DNA of 64,000 nucleotides from Halicephalobus mephisto. Its lineage: Eukaryota > Nematoda > Chromadorea > Rhabditida > Panagrolaimidae. The position numbers and the translations under genes are program-made. A model generated the notes under the pieces. That model did no database searches and was not told where the DNA came from. It saw only the letters and a program-made list of their open reading frames with translations. Positions 35,501 through 47,625 of the stretch are shown here, in pieces; position 1 is the stretch's first letter; each line of letters opens with the position of its first letter. The DNA is taken from NCBI GenBank assembly GCA_009193035.1, contig SWDT01000012.1, positions 310,001 through 374,000 on the forward strand, read 5' to 3'.

Positions 35501-36483
35501 TCGGTGTTCAAGAATTCAACATGTTCGGGATACCATACGTAGGTTCGGATATTTGTGGGTTCCGAGATGCTACGAATGAAGAGCTTTGTCTTCGATGGCA
35601 GCAAATGGGAGCTTTCCATAGTTTCTCCAGAAACCACAATGATAAAGGAAACCCTTCACAAGATCCTGCTCAATGGCCTACTGTAGCCGCAGCCGCGAAG
35701 AAGGCGAATGAATTCAGATATCGTCACCTACCATACCTGTACTCTCTCCATTACGACGCGAGTTTATACGGAGGCACTGTAGTTAGACCACTTTTCTTCG
35801 AATTCCCCGAGGACCCTGCGGTCCACTCGGTTAACTATCAGTTCCTCTGGGGGTCCGGGATGATGATAGTCCCGGTCGTCACTCAAGGAGATACTAGTGT
35901 GAACGCCTACTTGCCTTCCAAATCCAGATGGTACTCGATGTATGACGGTTACTACGGAGTTCTTCAAACAGGCACCAATAACACTTATGCAGCTCCATGG
36001 AATTTCTTGATTCCTGTATTTATCCGAGGCGGATATATCCTTCCGAGACAAGCTTCGGCTCTCACAACGGTTCTTTCGAGGAAGAACAGATTCGAACTCA
36101 TTGTTGCTCTTGATGCGGCCAATATGGCTTCTGGAGAACTCTACTGGGACGACGGCGACTCTATTCCTCCAGATGACTTGAACGCTCATAACTTCTGCCA
36201 CTTTGCCTTTAATTTCAAAGCTGACAACGATTCTGGAGCAACTCTGACGATCCAGAAAACGAGAGACTGCACCGGCATTACTTTCCCGTATTTGGAGAAC
36301 ATTGAAGTTTTCGGATATCCTTATTATCCCGACTTGGCCAGCACCACAGTCAATGGAAATCAGGCCACATTGAATTCTTACGATTATTCTCCATTCACGA
36401 ACATCGTGAACATTACTGGAAGTGGACTGATCGACTACAACACCGGATCCAGTTGGGTCCTCAAGTGGCCCAATCAACAATAA
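32513..36483 (+). CDS. Secreted alpha-glucosidase, GH31 family
   Basis: Five exons (32513-32665, 32708-33248, 33899-34278, 34322-34816, 35257-36483) encode 931 residues. The start MKTHLLAVFLFGLVCSQ is a signal peptide, followed by a trefoil-type Cys cluster (RIDCEPDN, TCTNRGCIEEP, VPYCYFPP). The GH31 barrel shows KIYGFGENIHQ, QYSDIDYMD, the nucleophile Asp in GAWIDMNEPSNF and the acid/base Asp in HWLGDNTARWEDL, then GSDICGF and FSRNHND. The beta-sandwich follows (LPSKSRWY, YILPRQ). The layout is that of acid alpha-glucosidase, maltase and sucrase-isomaltase relatives (C. elegans aagr genes), which release glucose from alpha-1,4 and alpha-1,6 linkages. Intron 4 (34817-35256) is filled with GGATAGTG hairpin repeats. 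It converges with the S28 peptidase gene. Confidence 0.95.
34860..35230. repeat. GGATAGTG hairpin repeats in alpha-glucosidase intron
   Basis: GGATAGTGTTTG, GGATAGTAACTG, GGATAGTGTTTA and GGATAGTATCTG occur on the plus strand, alternating with complementary words (ACACTATTC, ATACTATCC, ACACTATCC). The arrangement matches arrays at 38380, 50875 and 54843. Confidence 0.8.
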
Positions 36484-36951
36484 TTCGCATTATTTTGAAT
36501 TTACTCAGAAATAAACTTGAAATTTTCATATTGAAATAGATTTTCATATATCAGAGTTATACACAATTATAAACAGAATTATTATTCCTGACTGTGTTCA
36601 ATTTGATTAAAAATCAAGAAAATTAGAACTCTAGAAAGAAAATAAAAACTAAACAATTTTTTTGGAATTTATTAATGTTTAGAATCTAATTTTAACAAAA
36701 ATGAAAATCAAAGTCCCAGAAGTCGTTCAGAATCATTTCTTAGATGTATATATTCTAAAAGTTTCCGGAAACATAATTTTTATAAATCCTTTATTTCGAA
36801 ATATCCTTCATGTACAATTGAAACTTCGTTATTGATTCATCATTTTTAGAATTAAAAAAATTAAAAATTATATCCAAAAATGAACAAATGTAAAAAGTCA
36901 GATTAAATTTTTTATTATTGTCGATGTTGGCTTAGTTACAACTTATTTTAT

Positions 36952-39469
36952 TCATGATTGACCCCAAGGATACCCTCTGTAGACGGAGTTGCAGGTGGTG
37001 GATTGCTTGGTGAAAGGAGGAAGATCAGCGGGCTTCTGAGGGTAGTTGGCGCACTTGCTGTCGTTAGGATAAGCCCAGCACCAGATGATATTGGTTATTT
37101 GATATCTGACATTCTGGATGTTCGCTGGATCACAAGTATTCGGTTGTCGAAGATCCAGATGATGAGCACTTCCTTCGATTTCAAAAACAAACAACCCTCT
37201 CTGATACGCGGTCGCCATGTCGTAGTCGTTGACTCTCATGCAGCCAGAGTACCATGGATCGTAGGTTCCGGAAGTCAGAACAAGATTAGTGGCATTAGCG
37301 TAACTGAATCCATAGTGCTTCTTGACCCAGTTTTCGTCAATCATCGAAGTAGTCCATCCCAAAGATCCAAATTGTCCGAGACAGTATTCAATGTCCTCAA
37401 TATAAACATCGTCAGCATTACAGTCAGGGAAGAAGAAGTCGTTCGGCGGTCCGCTGTCGCACATCTCGATGATTATCTGGGTGCATTCTTGGTAGGGCCA
37501 TCCCAAGGGGGATCCGAGGGCATCGTGGCTGTCAGGACAGTTCTTGAAGCAGTTTTCAGTCAACTGCCCACTTCCGTTGTAGTAAACGTTGGAGATTAAG
37601 TAAAGTCCGGTAACCAGTCCCTCATTGGATGTATCTGTTGCCATGGCCGCTGTACAGGCGGCATTGACTGGCCAAGGAGGCATGGATTGGAGGAAGTTGG
37701 AAGAATACGGATAATCGGTCATTGCCATGTACTCTATGGCGTTGATGACGTAATAAACCAAACTCCAATAATCGTCAGAACTTTTAATTTGGGAATTCCC
37801 AGAAAGTTTAAAGATTTGGTTGATTTTATTCCTTCCGGATTGAGTTTGAATCAAAGAATTCAACGCGTTCCATCCGTTGTTGATTCTGTCGACATCACAG
37901 CCTTCAGAAACAAAAGTGGTCTGTGTGATGTGAGAAAAGGCATCAACAGGGACTCCACCGTCCTTGAAGTAGAGCAATGGAGCAGAAGAAGCCCATGCAC
38001 CGGCAGTTTCCTTGGGGTAAGCGACTCTGAACCAGGCACTCAACATACCACCATAGGAACCCCCAAAGGCAATGACTTTGGCACTGGTGTCTTTGAGGAG
38101 TGTTCGCTTCAGATTTCTAATGAGGACAGTGTAATCCGCGAGAACTTGTTCGATGTCGAGGTAACGGAGGTATCTGATATCCTGAAAAGTTCATCAAAAT
38201 TACATTTCAGAAGTAATATTTAACAAAATTCATTCAAAAAATTTCTGAACAAAATATAAAAGGTTCACTGAGGCGAATTTATTAGAGAATATGGATATTG
38301 TTTTACTTTTCTAGATATTATTTCTGAATATTATTGAGTAATTTTTTATCATTTTTAAAAACCACTTTAGTAGTAATCTTGGATAGTGTCTACAATTTTA
38401 AGTTTTCAATCACTATATATAACTGCTTTTGAAACTTTCTAATTTCGAAATCCAGCTCTAATGGTAATGTCGGATAGTGTCCGGAAAATCCTCATTCCTT
38501 GTAATCTTCAGATACTATCCAAACTTTTCCGAACTGCTTTAAAAGCAACTTTGGTTTTTGAAAATTGTCCTACCGTATATTAAACGAAAAATAAATTATA
38601 TAAAATCCTCAAGATTGAGATTATATAAACCAACAGTAATTTTGATTATTGTATAAACTGTTTTTTGATGTATTATTAATTACTTACACTGTAACTTTCG
38701 TTTCCGTAAGGATAAGTTTCTCCGTAGTATCTGTGTTCTGCAAAAACGATCGCGGCATTGAACTGAGGAGCCAAATCCCACATGATTCCGGTATTTTCGG
38801 CAAATGTTTCCAAATATCCTTCGTTGCCGGTGTAGAAAAACATAGGTCCTCCAGGCTTGTAGTAGCTCATATTATAAAAGTATCTGAAAATTCATTTCTA
38901 AAAATAAAGTAGAATTTTAAAAAAGTTTCTAGAAGTTCATGGAATCTAGTTGAAGATTCTGAATTTTTTAAGAATCCTGTGGAAACTTCTACGATGTTTC
39001 AGAATCGAAGAGAAATTTTTTAACTATTCTAGAATTTAGAGGAAATTTCCAGAATTCAGTGAGCAATTCTGAAACATTCTAGAATCTCACAAAACCTTCC
39101 GGAATCTTCCAGAACCCACTACAAATTTTTAGAACTATTGAAAACTAAAAATTCTCAATTTCTAAGAAGTTCTCGAAATGAATTTCGAGACACTTTGGTA
39201 GAAAAATCGACTTTTAACTTTTACAACACAATAGTCCTTTACCTCAGACTGAAGGTGTCAGAAGTACTTCCACGTAGATGGTCGACGGGCATGTTGGGGT
39301 ACCAGGCGGTGGTGTAAGTGTAGGTAGGGTTATCCTTGGGGTCCGGTTTCTTGACATTGGAGAAAAGACTTCTAAGCCTTCTGATTCTCATGTCATGGGA
39401 GATTTTTCGTGTCGGGATGGACAGCCCAACCGAAAGTCCAACTAAGGTCAAGAGGATCAACAACTTCAT
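36952..39469 (-). CDS. Secreted S28 serine carboxypeptidase (PCP-like)
   Basis: Three exons (39469-39243, 38883-38688, 38181-36952) encode 550 residues. A signal peptide is clear (MKLLILLTLVGLSVGLS). The peptidase S28 fold shows KPGGPMFFYTGNEGYLE, VFAEHRYYGETYPYG, the nucleophile in FGGSYGGMLSAWFR, the Asp in LTSGTYDPWYSG and the His in EGSAHHLDLRQP, so the catalytic triad is intact. Relatives are prolyl-carboxypeptidase and DPP7; C. elegans has several (pcp genes). They remove residues after proline, usually in lysosomes or secreted fluids. Several NxT/NxS sites fit secretion. Intron 2 (38182-38687) carries GGATAGTGTC repeats. An acceptor TTTTAG precedes the ATG by five bases. It lies ~220 bp downstream of the calponin gene on the same strand, so an operon is possible. 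Confidence 0.94.
38380..38525. repeat. GGATAGTGTC hairpin repeats in peptidase intron
   Basis: Two plus-strand GGATAGTGTC words in AATSTYGGATAGTGTC context and one complementary ATACTATCC follow each other within 150 bp in intron 2 of the S28 gene. The unit TAGTAATCTTGGATAGTGTC matches those at 34862, 50875 and 54843. Confidence 0.8.
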
Positions 39470-39689
39470 CTTGACTAAAATTTTTATTTTTTATTTTTTA
39501 CGGAAAAAATCGTACAACTCTAAAAACGGAACTATATAATGATAATCCTACTTGTTTGATTTGTCTTGGACTCTTGCATCTTATCAAACCTGGTCATCAG
39601 AACAAAGACCACAGAATCAAAACTGTCCACTGATTTTTATCGATAATAAAGAAAGCCAAAAATATTTCATCATTAAGATAAAACTGAAA

Positions 39690-40922
39690 TCAATTGAAGA
39701 TCGGATCGGGCTTGATTTGTCGAGGAAGTCCATAAGGAGTCATCCCCTTCTGACTCGCGCACTTGTTCGTGCCGTACTGTAAGGGGATTATGGCTTCTCC
39801 TTTTTTTATTTGTTCGTTGGTGAATCGTCGTTTTTGGCCTTGGGACATCCGGACGACCCAGTGGGGGAAAGGAACAGGGGCGTTTTTCGTTTGGGCCTGG
39901 AAAAATCATCATAATATTAGAAAATCGAAAATAAATTATGACACAGAATTATCTCGATGTGGATTTTCAGAATCTGTTGGAATTTTCAGTTTTATAAATG
40001 TCCAAAATTCATGTTGAATTCTGGAAATTTCTGAGATTTTAAATTTTAGAAATATTCATTAAATTTCGAAAAATTCTTTAAACTTGTATTCAATTTTGGA
40101 AAATTCTGAAATATTCCAAAATTTCACATTAAACTTTAAAAAATTCTGCAAAATTTTGAAATCTCAAAAATTTTTACAAAATTCCAAAAATCTTTAGAAA
40201 TTTCCATATTTTTAATGTTTTCAAAATTTCCAAAATCTAAGAAATTTTAAAAACTTATGTAAAATTTTAAAAATTATATATTTTTATAAACTTGTTCCGA
40301 CACGAATTTACAGAACTTTTGATTATAGTAATTCTAAGAATTTTCACTAGATTCCAGAATCTTCAACGAGATTCTAATTTTAAAAAATTAAAACAATAAA
40401 TAACCCACAACTGCAGCAAGTGCCCTGAGGCACTCCACGACTTTGTAGCACTGCTTGTTTTCGTAAAGGTCGACGGTTTGGAAACAGGAGATTTCAGGAA
40501 CACCGTAGGCTTTGATGGCATTTAAGAAATTAGAGATGTTTTCCATCTAAAAAACCACATTACTGTAGGAATGATTTTTCCAAAATAAAGAATTTCGAAA
40601 AAATTTCAATTTCTACAATTACAGTAATTGCGGAAAATTTTACTTTGTGAAATGGCATTTTCGGATTTTCCGGAAACCTGAAGAGCATTCCGTTTGCCTT
40701 GTTGACCAGTCGGTGGATAAGATTGCACAAGACGACGCCGTCCTTCAAGACTTCAGAAACCTCTTCGGCAGTTTTGTATTCTCGTGGATCTACGGGGAAT
40801 CTGATTCTCGTGGCGTCCTGGATCCAGAGAAGGACTTCATGAGCTTCTTCGATGCAGAATCTCGCTTGATTCTTTCTCTCGAGTTCCCGGCTTAATCCGT
40901 AGCTTGGTCCGTGATTCGCCAT
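39690..40922 (-). CDS. Calponin/transgelin family actin-binding protein
   Basis: Three exons (40922-40644, 40546-40409, 39896-39690) encode 207 residues, the transgelin length. After MANHGPSYGLSRELERKNQA, which matches the start of transgelins, comes a single calponin-homology domain: EVLLWIQDATRIRFP, EVLKDGVVLCNLIHRL, MPFHKMENISNFLNAIKAYGV, FQTVDLYENKQCYKVVECLRAL. The C-terminus has one calponin repeat, IPLQYGTNKCASQKGM. The protein bundles actin and occurs in muscle (C. elegans cpn genes). TTTTTCAG sits just before the ATG. Upstream DNA stays open in the same frame for about 75 codons to about 41158 without an ATG. Confidence 0.93.
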
Positions 40923-41229
40923 TTCTGAAAAATGAAAAACCTCAAAAAGTGACTCGAAACAAAAATCAGATCGATCTGGTTTCTTCACCTGACCGCGTGT
41001 GTCTACAAAAGTCGGACAATCCGAAAGGCAAATCTGTCTCTCTCCACATGGATCGAGATGACAGCCGTCCTCTGACTCGGAAAAGTGAGATACGGAACAG
41101 TTATGATGAATTCGTGTTTGACCGACAAAGGAAGATTCTCGCACTCCCCGACGGGCCTTGATATTGAAATTAAGAATTCCGAGATTGAAAGATAAAAATT
41201 TATTAGTTTGAATTCAGTACGTATTTAGG

Positions 41230-42130
41230 GAAAATTATTAAAAATAGGAGGGGGCAGAATAGAGGTCTCTTCAAGACGGAATTTGGATATGAGGGTTCTT
41301 TTTTAGTATATTTTAATTTTTAAAAATCCGGGATAAAGGAGAAAACAAAGATCCCCTCAGGGTACTTGTTGGAGTTTTTAGAGTTTGGAATAAAAGGAAA
41401 AGGAGAAAATAAAAATGTTTTTTTTAATATTTTTCGAATTTTTTAGAATTCAAAAATGAGGAAAAAGATAAAATGAAGATCCCCTCAGGGTACTTTGGAG
41501 TTTTTAGAGTTTGGAATAAAAGAAAGAAGAGAAAATAAAAATGTCTTATTTGATATTTTTGTTTTTCGAATTTTGTAAATTCAAAAATAAAAATATCTTT
41601 TTTAATCTTTTTTGGAGTTTTTCGAGTTTGGAATAAAAGGAAAAAATAAAAATATCTTTTTTAATATTTTTCGAATTTTTTAGAATTCAAAAATAAAAAA
41701 AATAAAATAAAGATCCCCTCAGGGTACTTTGGAGTTTTTGGAATTTGAGGTAAAGAAAGAATAAATTAACTCCCGGAGTATTTTTGATTTTTTAATTTAG
41801 AAAATAAAAGAAAAAAATCGTTTATTTCATACTTTTTGAACTTTTCAGAATTTACAGTAAGGGATAAATAAAAATTTTCCTTATGTGTATTTTTAATTTT
41901 TTAAACTCAGATTGAGATGAAAAAAATTAAAATTTCGATATTTTTTATTTTTGGAATTTAGAGTAAGGAGAAAATAAGAATCTTCTTTTGGTCCTTTTTT
42001 GAATCCTTAAATTTTAGGATAAAAAGAAAATAAAAATTTCTCTGTGTTCGTTTTTGACTTTTGTAAACAAAAATTTAAAAATACAAAAATCTTCTTTGAT
42101 ATTTTTTTGCTTTTTAGAATTTAAAGGAAA
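41230..42130. repeat. Degenerate ~120 bp tandem array (AGATCCCCTCAGGGTAC)
   Basis: AGATCCCCTCAGGGTAC occurs at about 41349, 41477 and 41711, each followed by TTTGGAGTTTTTAGAGTTTGGAATAA-like text, with weaker relics later. Purine-rich AAATAAAAAT spacers separate units. The array decays toward 42.1 kb, suggesting an old expansion. Confidence 0.65.
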
Positions 42131-43495
42131 ATGTAAAAGTTCTTCCTCGTGCCGTTGTTTAACTTTTGAAAACTTAAAAAAACAAAAATTTTTGAATTTT
42201 TCAAATTTAAAAAAAAAATAAAAGATCGTCTTTCAATATTATCAATTTTCGAAAATATAAAAATTATTTTTGATATTTTTTTTAAGTGTTCAAATAAATA
42301 AAAATTCTAAAAAATACATAAATAATTTTTAATATTTTTTTAAATGTTCGAAAATATAAAATTTAAAAAATACAAAGATCGTTTTCGATATTAATTTTTG
42401 GAAATCTGAAAAATTTACAAATTATTTTTGGTAATTTTAGATTTTTGAGAATATAAAAATTCGGAAAAAAACTTTTTGGTACTTTTGGAATTTCCTAGAA
42501 TTTAAGGGAAAAAGGATCGAAATCCCTTCGGTACACGTCTGATCTGGATTCGGTGTTGGATACATTTGAAACAAATTGACGAAAAAAACACGATTACCAT
42601 GTTTGTCCCAAGAATTGGAGGAAGGTAAAAAACAAAACCGGTATTCGGTCAGCGGATTACTGGTGACTATTCGAGTTTCCAAAAAAGCTGTCGAGTTGAC
42701 CAGTAGGGGGAGTGGACGACAGGATCAGCTGGGTTGTTCCCTGAGATGAATGATGATTGTAGAATTTGTAGAAATTTGATTTTTTCAGTTGGTTTTGAAA
42801 TCGATCTTGTTCGTTCTAATCCACATTCAGAATTTTCGTTAATATTTTTTTCAAAAATATAAAATTAAATCAAAATTTAATAAAAAAAATTAATATAATT
42901 TAACACAAAAAAGTTAACTTTTTAATAATAATAATTTTGTTACATTTATTGTTTTAATTTTGGGAGTTTTATAAAAAATCAAAAATAACAAACATAAATT
43001 ATCAATGAAAATTTCCTAATTAGCCAGATTTTTCATTTTAATTACGGAACTAGTCAGAGAACGAAAGAGGAAATTTATAAAAAATTGAAAAATTAAAATT
43101 CAGAAAGTTTATCGAAAATTTAAAATTATTAAACTTATTGTTTAATTTAAGAAAATAAGTAACGATAGAATTTCAAAGTACTTGAGAAAATTTCAAATTG
43201 ATTAAAATAACAGTAAAATTAAATATAATGAATAATTTGATTTTTGACGATCATTAGAGTTGTGAATTTTCGAATTGATTCAAATTCAGAAATTGAAGGA
43301 TTCAAATTCAAACTAAACTGGTTCAGTTCGAAAATTTCAAAAATTAAACAACTCTGATTATCAGCAAAACCCATGTATGTACGAAAAAGAATAACTTTTA
43401 GCCCAGTAACAAATGGAAATCACCACTATTATGTTTTAATTTCCTTCATAAATTTTAAATATTCATGAAAAATGTGACAATTGTGTTACATTTTT

Positions 43496-43730
43496 GTTAC
43501 TGTTGGATTGCACATATTCTATTTGAGTGCAAGCCACACAACGTTGGTCCCAAAGGGAAATACCCTGAGGACTAACGAAAGGCTTACGATTGCGTGTTGG
43601 TGGTGAATTAAGATTGCGTAATAGTTTTGTGAGTTGTGATTTATCTCGTGTCTCGGGCCATATAAAGTTATTTTATACATTTCTCGTCTACATGCGGATC
43701 ATGAACCACTAGCCACGATCTAACAGTTAC
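43496..43730. mobile_element. Solo LTR with GTTAC target duplication
   Basis: A 225 bp LTR (43501-43725) starts TGTTGGATTG and ends CGATCTAACA, flanked by GTTAC on both sides (43496-43500 and 43726-43730). It shares GGGAAATACCCTGAGGACTA and other blocks with the LTR at 30538-30760. A TATA-like CCATATAAAG lies at about 43659. No internal region is attached. Confidence 0.87.
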
Positions 43731-43775
43731 AATTCGCAATTATTACGGAGCTGAAAGTTACGTTTTTGTGTATAG

Positions 43776-43979
43776 GACTAGTATCATTGAGATGGGAAGA
43801 TGATCTAATGGCAGCAAACGGATCAATCTAGATGAGGCAGACTCGAGAATGTTTCACACGGAGATTCTGCTGTGAACAACAAGAATCTCACTCACATAGA
43901 GATAAAGTTGATTCTAATTGATATGTGTAGAGATAGCTATTTTTTGAAGTACTGTTCGATAAACGACTAGTATCATTGA
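43776..43979. repeat. 15 bp direct repeats bracketing 174 bp
   Basis: GACTAGTATCATTGA is present at 43776-43790 and again exactly at 43965-43979. The bracketed 174 bp are moderately GC-rich and show no terminal inverted repeat. It could be an insertion flanked by a long target duplication or a small tandem duplication. Confidence 0.45.
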
Positions 43980-44449
43980 AAAATCAAAGAAATATTTTTA
44001 CAAAATTGTTTTATCCAAATTTCCAGATTTTTCTAGAAACTTCTGGTTTCAAGTGATTTCAACATCTTTTACGATGTTCTAAAAGATTTCTAAAATTTCC
44101 AGAATCTCATGGAAAATGTTGATGTATTTCTGAATGAAGTAGAATCTTTTGAAACTTTCGAAAATTCCATTCAAACTTCCTAAGTCTTCCAGAATCTTGT
44201 AGGAATTTTTGAAATTTACCAAAATCCGATTGAAATTCAATATTAACATTTGGAATTAATAATCTTCAAAGCTTCTAGAAAGTTCTGGAAATTTATGTCG
44301 AAATAACTTTCGCAACAAGATATCTTTATTTTTAAAATAGTGTGATTTGGAACGAACATCTAAAAGCAGAAATTTTAAAAACTTTAAAAATTCATTTTTT
44401 TGACAGTATAAAAGCAACATCTATTTTTACATTTTATAATAATGCGGTT

Positions 44450-45813
44450 TTATCCATTTCTTGCAGTGTCATTATCGTAATCCTGAGTTAATCTCTCCAG
44501 CACTTTCCAGCCGTTCTTGTGCATCTTCAGAATGTAACTTGGGTCTTCATTCCTGTAATTTATTCTTGTAGTCCTTACCGAACACAAAAACGAGCTAGTT
44601 AATCTGGCCCTCATCGAGACTAGGATGTAGTCCAAATCTGCGGGTTCTCTTTTGGTGGAATATCCTTCGATGACGCTTTTCGCGACAGATTGCCAATCGT
44701 CCACTTTAGCATCTATTGTAGTGTAGAGCACAAGAGCCGCAATGTCGTAGATCAACAAAGATCTGTGAGAACTTCCAAAATCCAACAACCCTGTGATCGT
44801 GCATTTCCCATCTGAAGCAACTTGAAGAAGAACATTGGTTTCGTTGAAATCAGAGTGAATTAATCCTTGTTTGAATTTATCTTTTTGGACTAGAATATCC
44901 TTTCTAAAATCTCTTAATCCTTTTTGAATAAGTTCGATCCGTTTTTTGTCTTTGATGAGTCCGTGTTTAAGTTGAAACTCGAATTCCACTTCTAGTTGAT
45001 CCCAGTTCTCCATGGACAAGAAACTATAATGGTCTTCATAGGCCTTGTGTTCGAAATTTTCTGTAACGTTGTGGAATTCTGCCAGAAGGGCTCCGAGAAG
45101 AAAATAGACGGAATTACTGTACCCGATTTTTTCGAGCATCACTCCTGGAAGAAAATTGAAAAGACGAACTGGTAATTTTACTGAAATTTTACTTTTTTAA
45201 TATGGAAATATTGTAGAAAATTCTCAAATCTTTTGAAATCTAGTGAAAACTTCGGGAGACTTTAAAATCTCGTAGGAGTTTTTAGGAGGTTTCAGAATCC
45301 ATTGAAAAATTCTGAAACTCATATCTGAAATGTTTAATTTTGAAATCTTCTAAAATGTCACGAATTCTGTGTAAAGATGATTTCGTAATGAAGTATAGTT
45401 TTAAGATTACGATTGGACTAAATAAGGATGAAGAAGAACTTGCCCTGATCATTCATGTAGACATGCTGCCACAGATTCCCCCCTACAGTAGGAAGAGCTT
45501 CGGCTGTTGGGATCCCTGCCTCCCTCAGGCGTTTCGAGAGTTGGGTTTGGGCATCCAGTAGGTAGGGATTCGCGTTCTCTACTGGATTCGTGAATTTCAC
45601 GATGAAGATATCCTCCTTCCTCTTGGCCAGATCCGGATGGACTCTGGAGGCAAACTTGACTTGTTCGATTCTGAAATTCAAGTCGTCATAACCAGTGAGG
45701 CTGAATATTTCGCAGTCCACAATGTCGTAAACATCCTTCAGAATGGTTCTTAGCTTGGGAATGTCGATCACCGGGGTTTGGGTGATCGTGGAAGTAGAGT
45801 AATTGGGAGACAT
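44450..45813 (-). CDS. Hydroxylysine-kinase-like APH protein, copy A
   Basis: Two exons (45813-45444, 45180-44450) encode 366 residues. The intron requires a GC donor (CAGG|GCAAGT) to join NDQ to VKLPVRLFNFLPG. The protein matches aminoglycoside-phosphotransferase-fold kinases of the HYKK (AGPHD1) type: GYDDLNFRIEQVKF is the nucleotide-loop segment, FIVKFTNPVEN the ATP-contact strand, GLIHSDFNETNVLL the Brenner motif with catalytic Asp and Asn, and GLLDFG the metal-binding Asp. HYKK phosphorylates 5-hydroxylysine using GTP; other substrates are possible. A tandem near-copy lies 1.9 kb upstream (47706-48993). Exon 1 and the adjoining intron end are almost identical between copies. Confidence 0.87.
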
Positions 45814-47269
45814 TATTGTAGGAAATAGAATTATCACGAATGATCGAAATTTATCTGAAAAATGACAGATTCTACCTTTCTTTTTCCAAATAGTGAATAT
45901 CAGAACGATATAAAGGAGTATTGACCTATTAACTTTCCACGTGCCGATTGATCTGACAAGATCATGTGTACGCTGTCCAATGATAAGATCGACAATTTTG
46001 GTGCAGTTATGAGTGCTCAGACAACAATTCGCCCAAAACTGTTAATTCATAGATCATTTTTGTCATTTTTATTTTAAGTATTTTTAATTGCTTTCTGAAT
46101 TAGTTTCAATTTAATGATTATCTCCTACCTAAGCTTCTCGATTCTATTTTTGCTGTTTTTCAGAGCAAATATATTTTGGCTATAAATATATGATGAAAAA
46201 ATAAAAATAACTCATCATCTAATAAAAATTCAAATTTGATTTTTCCGTAATGATAAAAAACAAAAAATGAGAATTTCACGTTTATTCGGAGGTTTTAATT
46301 TTCATTTTTAGGTAAACATGTATGACGAAATTAAAAATTAGTCTGAAAATTATTTACAAATGTATCATTTTAAAAAATATACTTTTAAATAATATTTATT
46401 AAATTTTTGAAAACCTTACGTAGATCTGGAGATAAATGATGAAGAATTTTTTTAACCTTGAAAATTGCGTCTGGGTTCCGCCGAAAAAAAACTTTTTATT
46501 TAGCCTAGTTTTAAATAATTAAATGACCTACTTTCGATTTTTCTGAGATTGAGTATCTTGATTCGTATCGACCATTTTGAAATTAAATAATTATTGAAAA
46601 ATTTTTAAATTTTAACGAAAAGTGCTAAAGTAGAAAGCAGAAGTATAATAGTAACTTTCACTAGCACGATAAGACAGATAATTATTATTATATATCCTCT
46701 TACACAAGACAATCGAAGATCTCACTCGTGCCCTACAGTATTCCACATTTCCTGATGTTCAGGCTGTCGTTTCAGGTCCTATTTTTCTAATTTAATTTTC
46801 TATCTTAACATGTTTTTTAAGTAGAATTTTTTTGAAAACAAACATATTTTTAAGCAAATCCTCATCGGTAAATATACTGTTACAACGACATGAATTGAAT
46901 AAGTTTTAGATTTAAAAGATTAGTCAACAGGAAAAAAAATAATTAGATGTTACGAAATTGTAATAAAATAATGAGAAAAATCTCATATTAAAAAACAGTT
47001 GGAAGTGTTTTTAACACGAAATTCAAACAACGTAATTTAATTTTGCAATAGTTGTTTCCTAACGATATCTTTTATTTTCCAAAATGTATCTTATTTTTTT
47101 TATATTAATTTTTTGATAAATTAAATTAACTTCATATTTCAATAAAATTAATTAAAAAGAAAAAATTCGAAACAAGGAAAATGCTGCTAGAGGAGCAACT
47201 ATCTTGCAGTTCGTAGGTTTATCGTTTTGGACAAAATATGACAGACAATTGTGTTCACATTTTTTAAAT

Positions 47270-47625
47270 TGCTCAAGAAACAGAATTGAACTTCTGTTCG
47301 AGACTTCTTCCAACAAGTTTTTTTACTTTTTGTTCCAGTCCAAATTTGGAAGTACCGTAAAATATCTAATAGAAGTGCTGCCCGTCTATTTTTCAAAGTT
47401 CCCCAAAAGGTGCCCGTCTATTAGAGGTTTTACAGTAATTTGATTTCTTTTCGCTATTTTTCTACAGATATACAAGTACCTGAATCTGTACTTATTTCAA
47501 AAAAAAAAATAACGTCAATTCAAATTAAAACAAAAATCTTATTTCATAGATCTCAAACGAAAATTTTTCCAGTTTTTAAAATTTTTTAAATCCACAAATA
47601 ATTTTTAGAACTTCATTAAATTTTG
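47270..47625. repeat. Duplicated segment, related to 52841-53108
   Basis: CTCAAGAAACAGAATT, TTCGAGACTT, TCCAACAAGTTTTTTT, ACTTTTTGTTCC and a long stretch from ATTTGATTTCTTTTCGC to TTCATTAAATT align in order with 52841-53108, at high identity. This copy contains an extra 83 bp (element plus TA) that the other lacks. Confidence 0.85.
47355..47435. mobile_element. 81 bp TA-flanked MITE with known empty site
   Basis: Ends are inverted: CCGTAAAATATCTAATAGA at the left, and CTGTAAAACCTCTAATAGA when the right end is read on the opposite strand. TA flanks both sides (47353-47354 and 47436-47437). In the paralogous segment at about 52930 the sequence is GGAAGTAATTTG, exactly the pre-insertion state with one TA. 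Tc1/mariner-type transposition is implied. Confidence 0.9.

Larger units (their letters stand above)
40923..44449. other. Repeat-rich intergenic region
   Basis: Between the calponin gene (-) and the first kinase gene (-), 3.5 kb hold a tandem array (41230-42130), a solo LTR (43496-43730) and low-complexity AT-rich sequence. An open minus-strand stretch at 42437-42682 has higher GC and could be a promoter or non-coding exon; no splice partner was found. Confidence 0.5.

Noticed and set aside
35764..36480. 238-codon minus-strand frame
   Set aside because: Antisense shadow of the GH31 coding exon, whose catalytic motifs fix the plus frame.
36958..38223. Two long plus-strand frames
   Set aside because: Antisense shadows of the S28 peptidase exon 3 on the minus strand.
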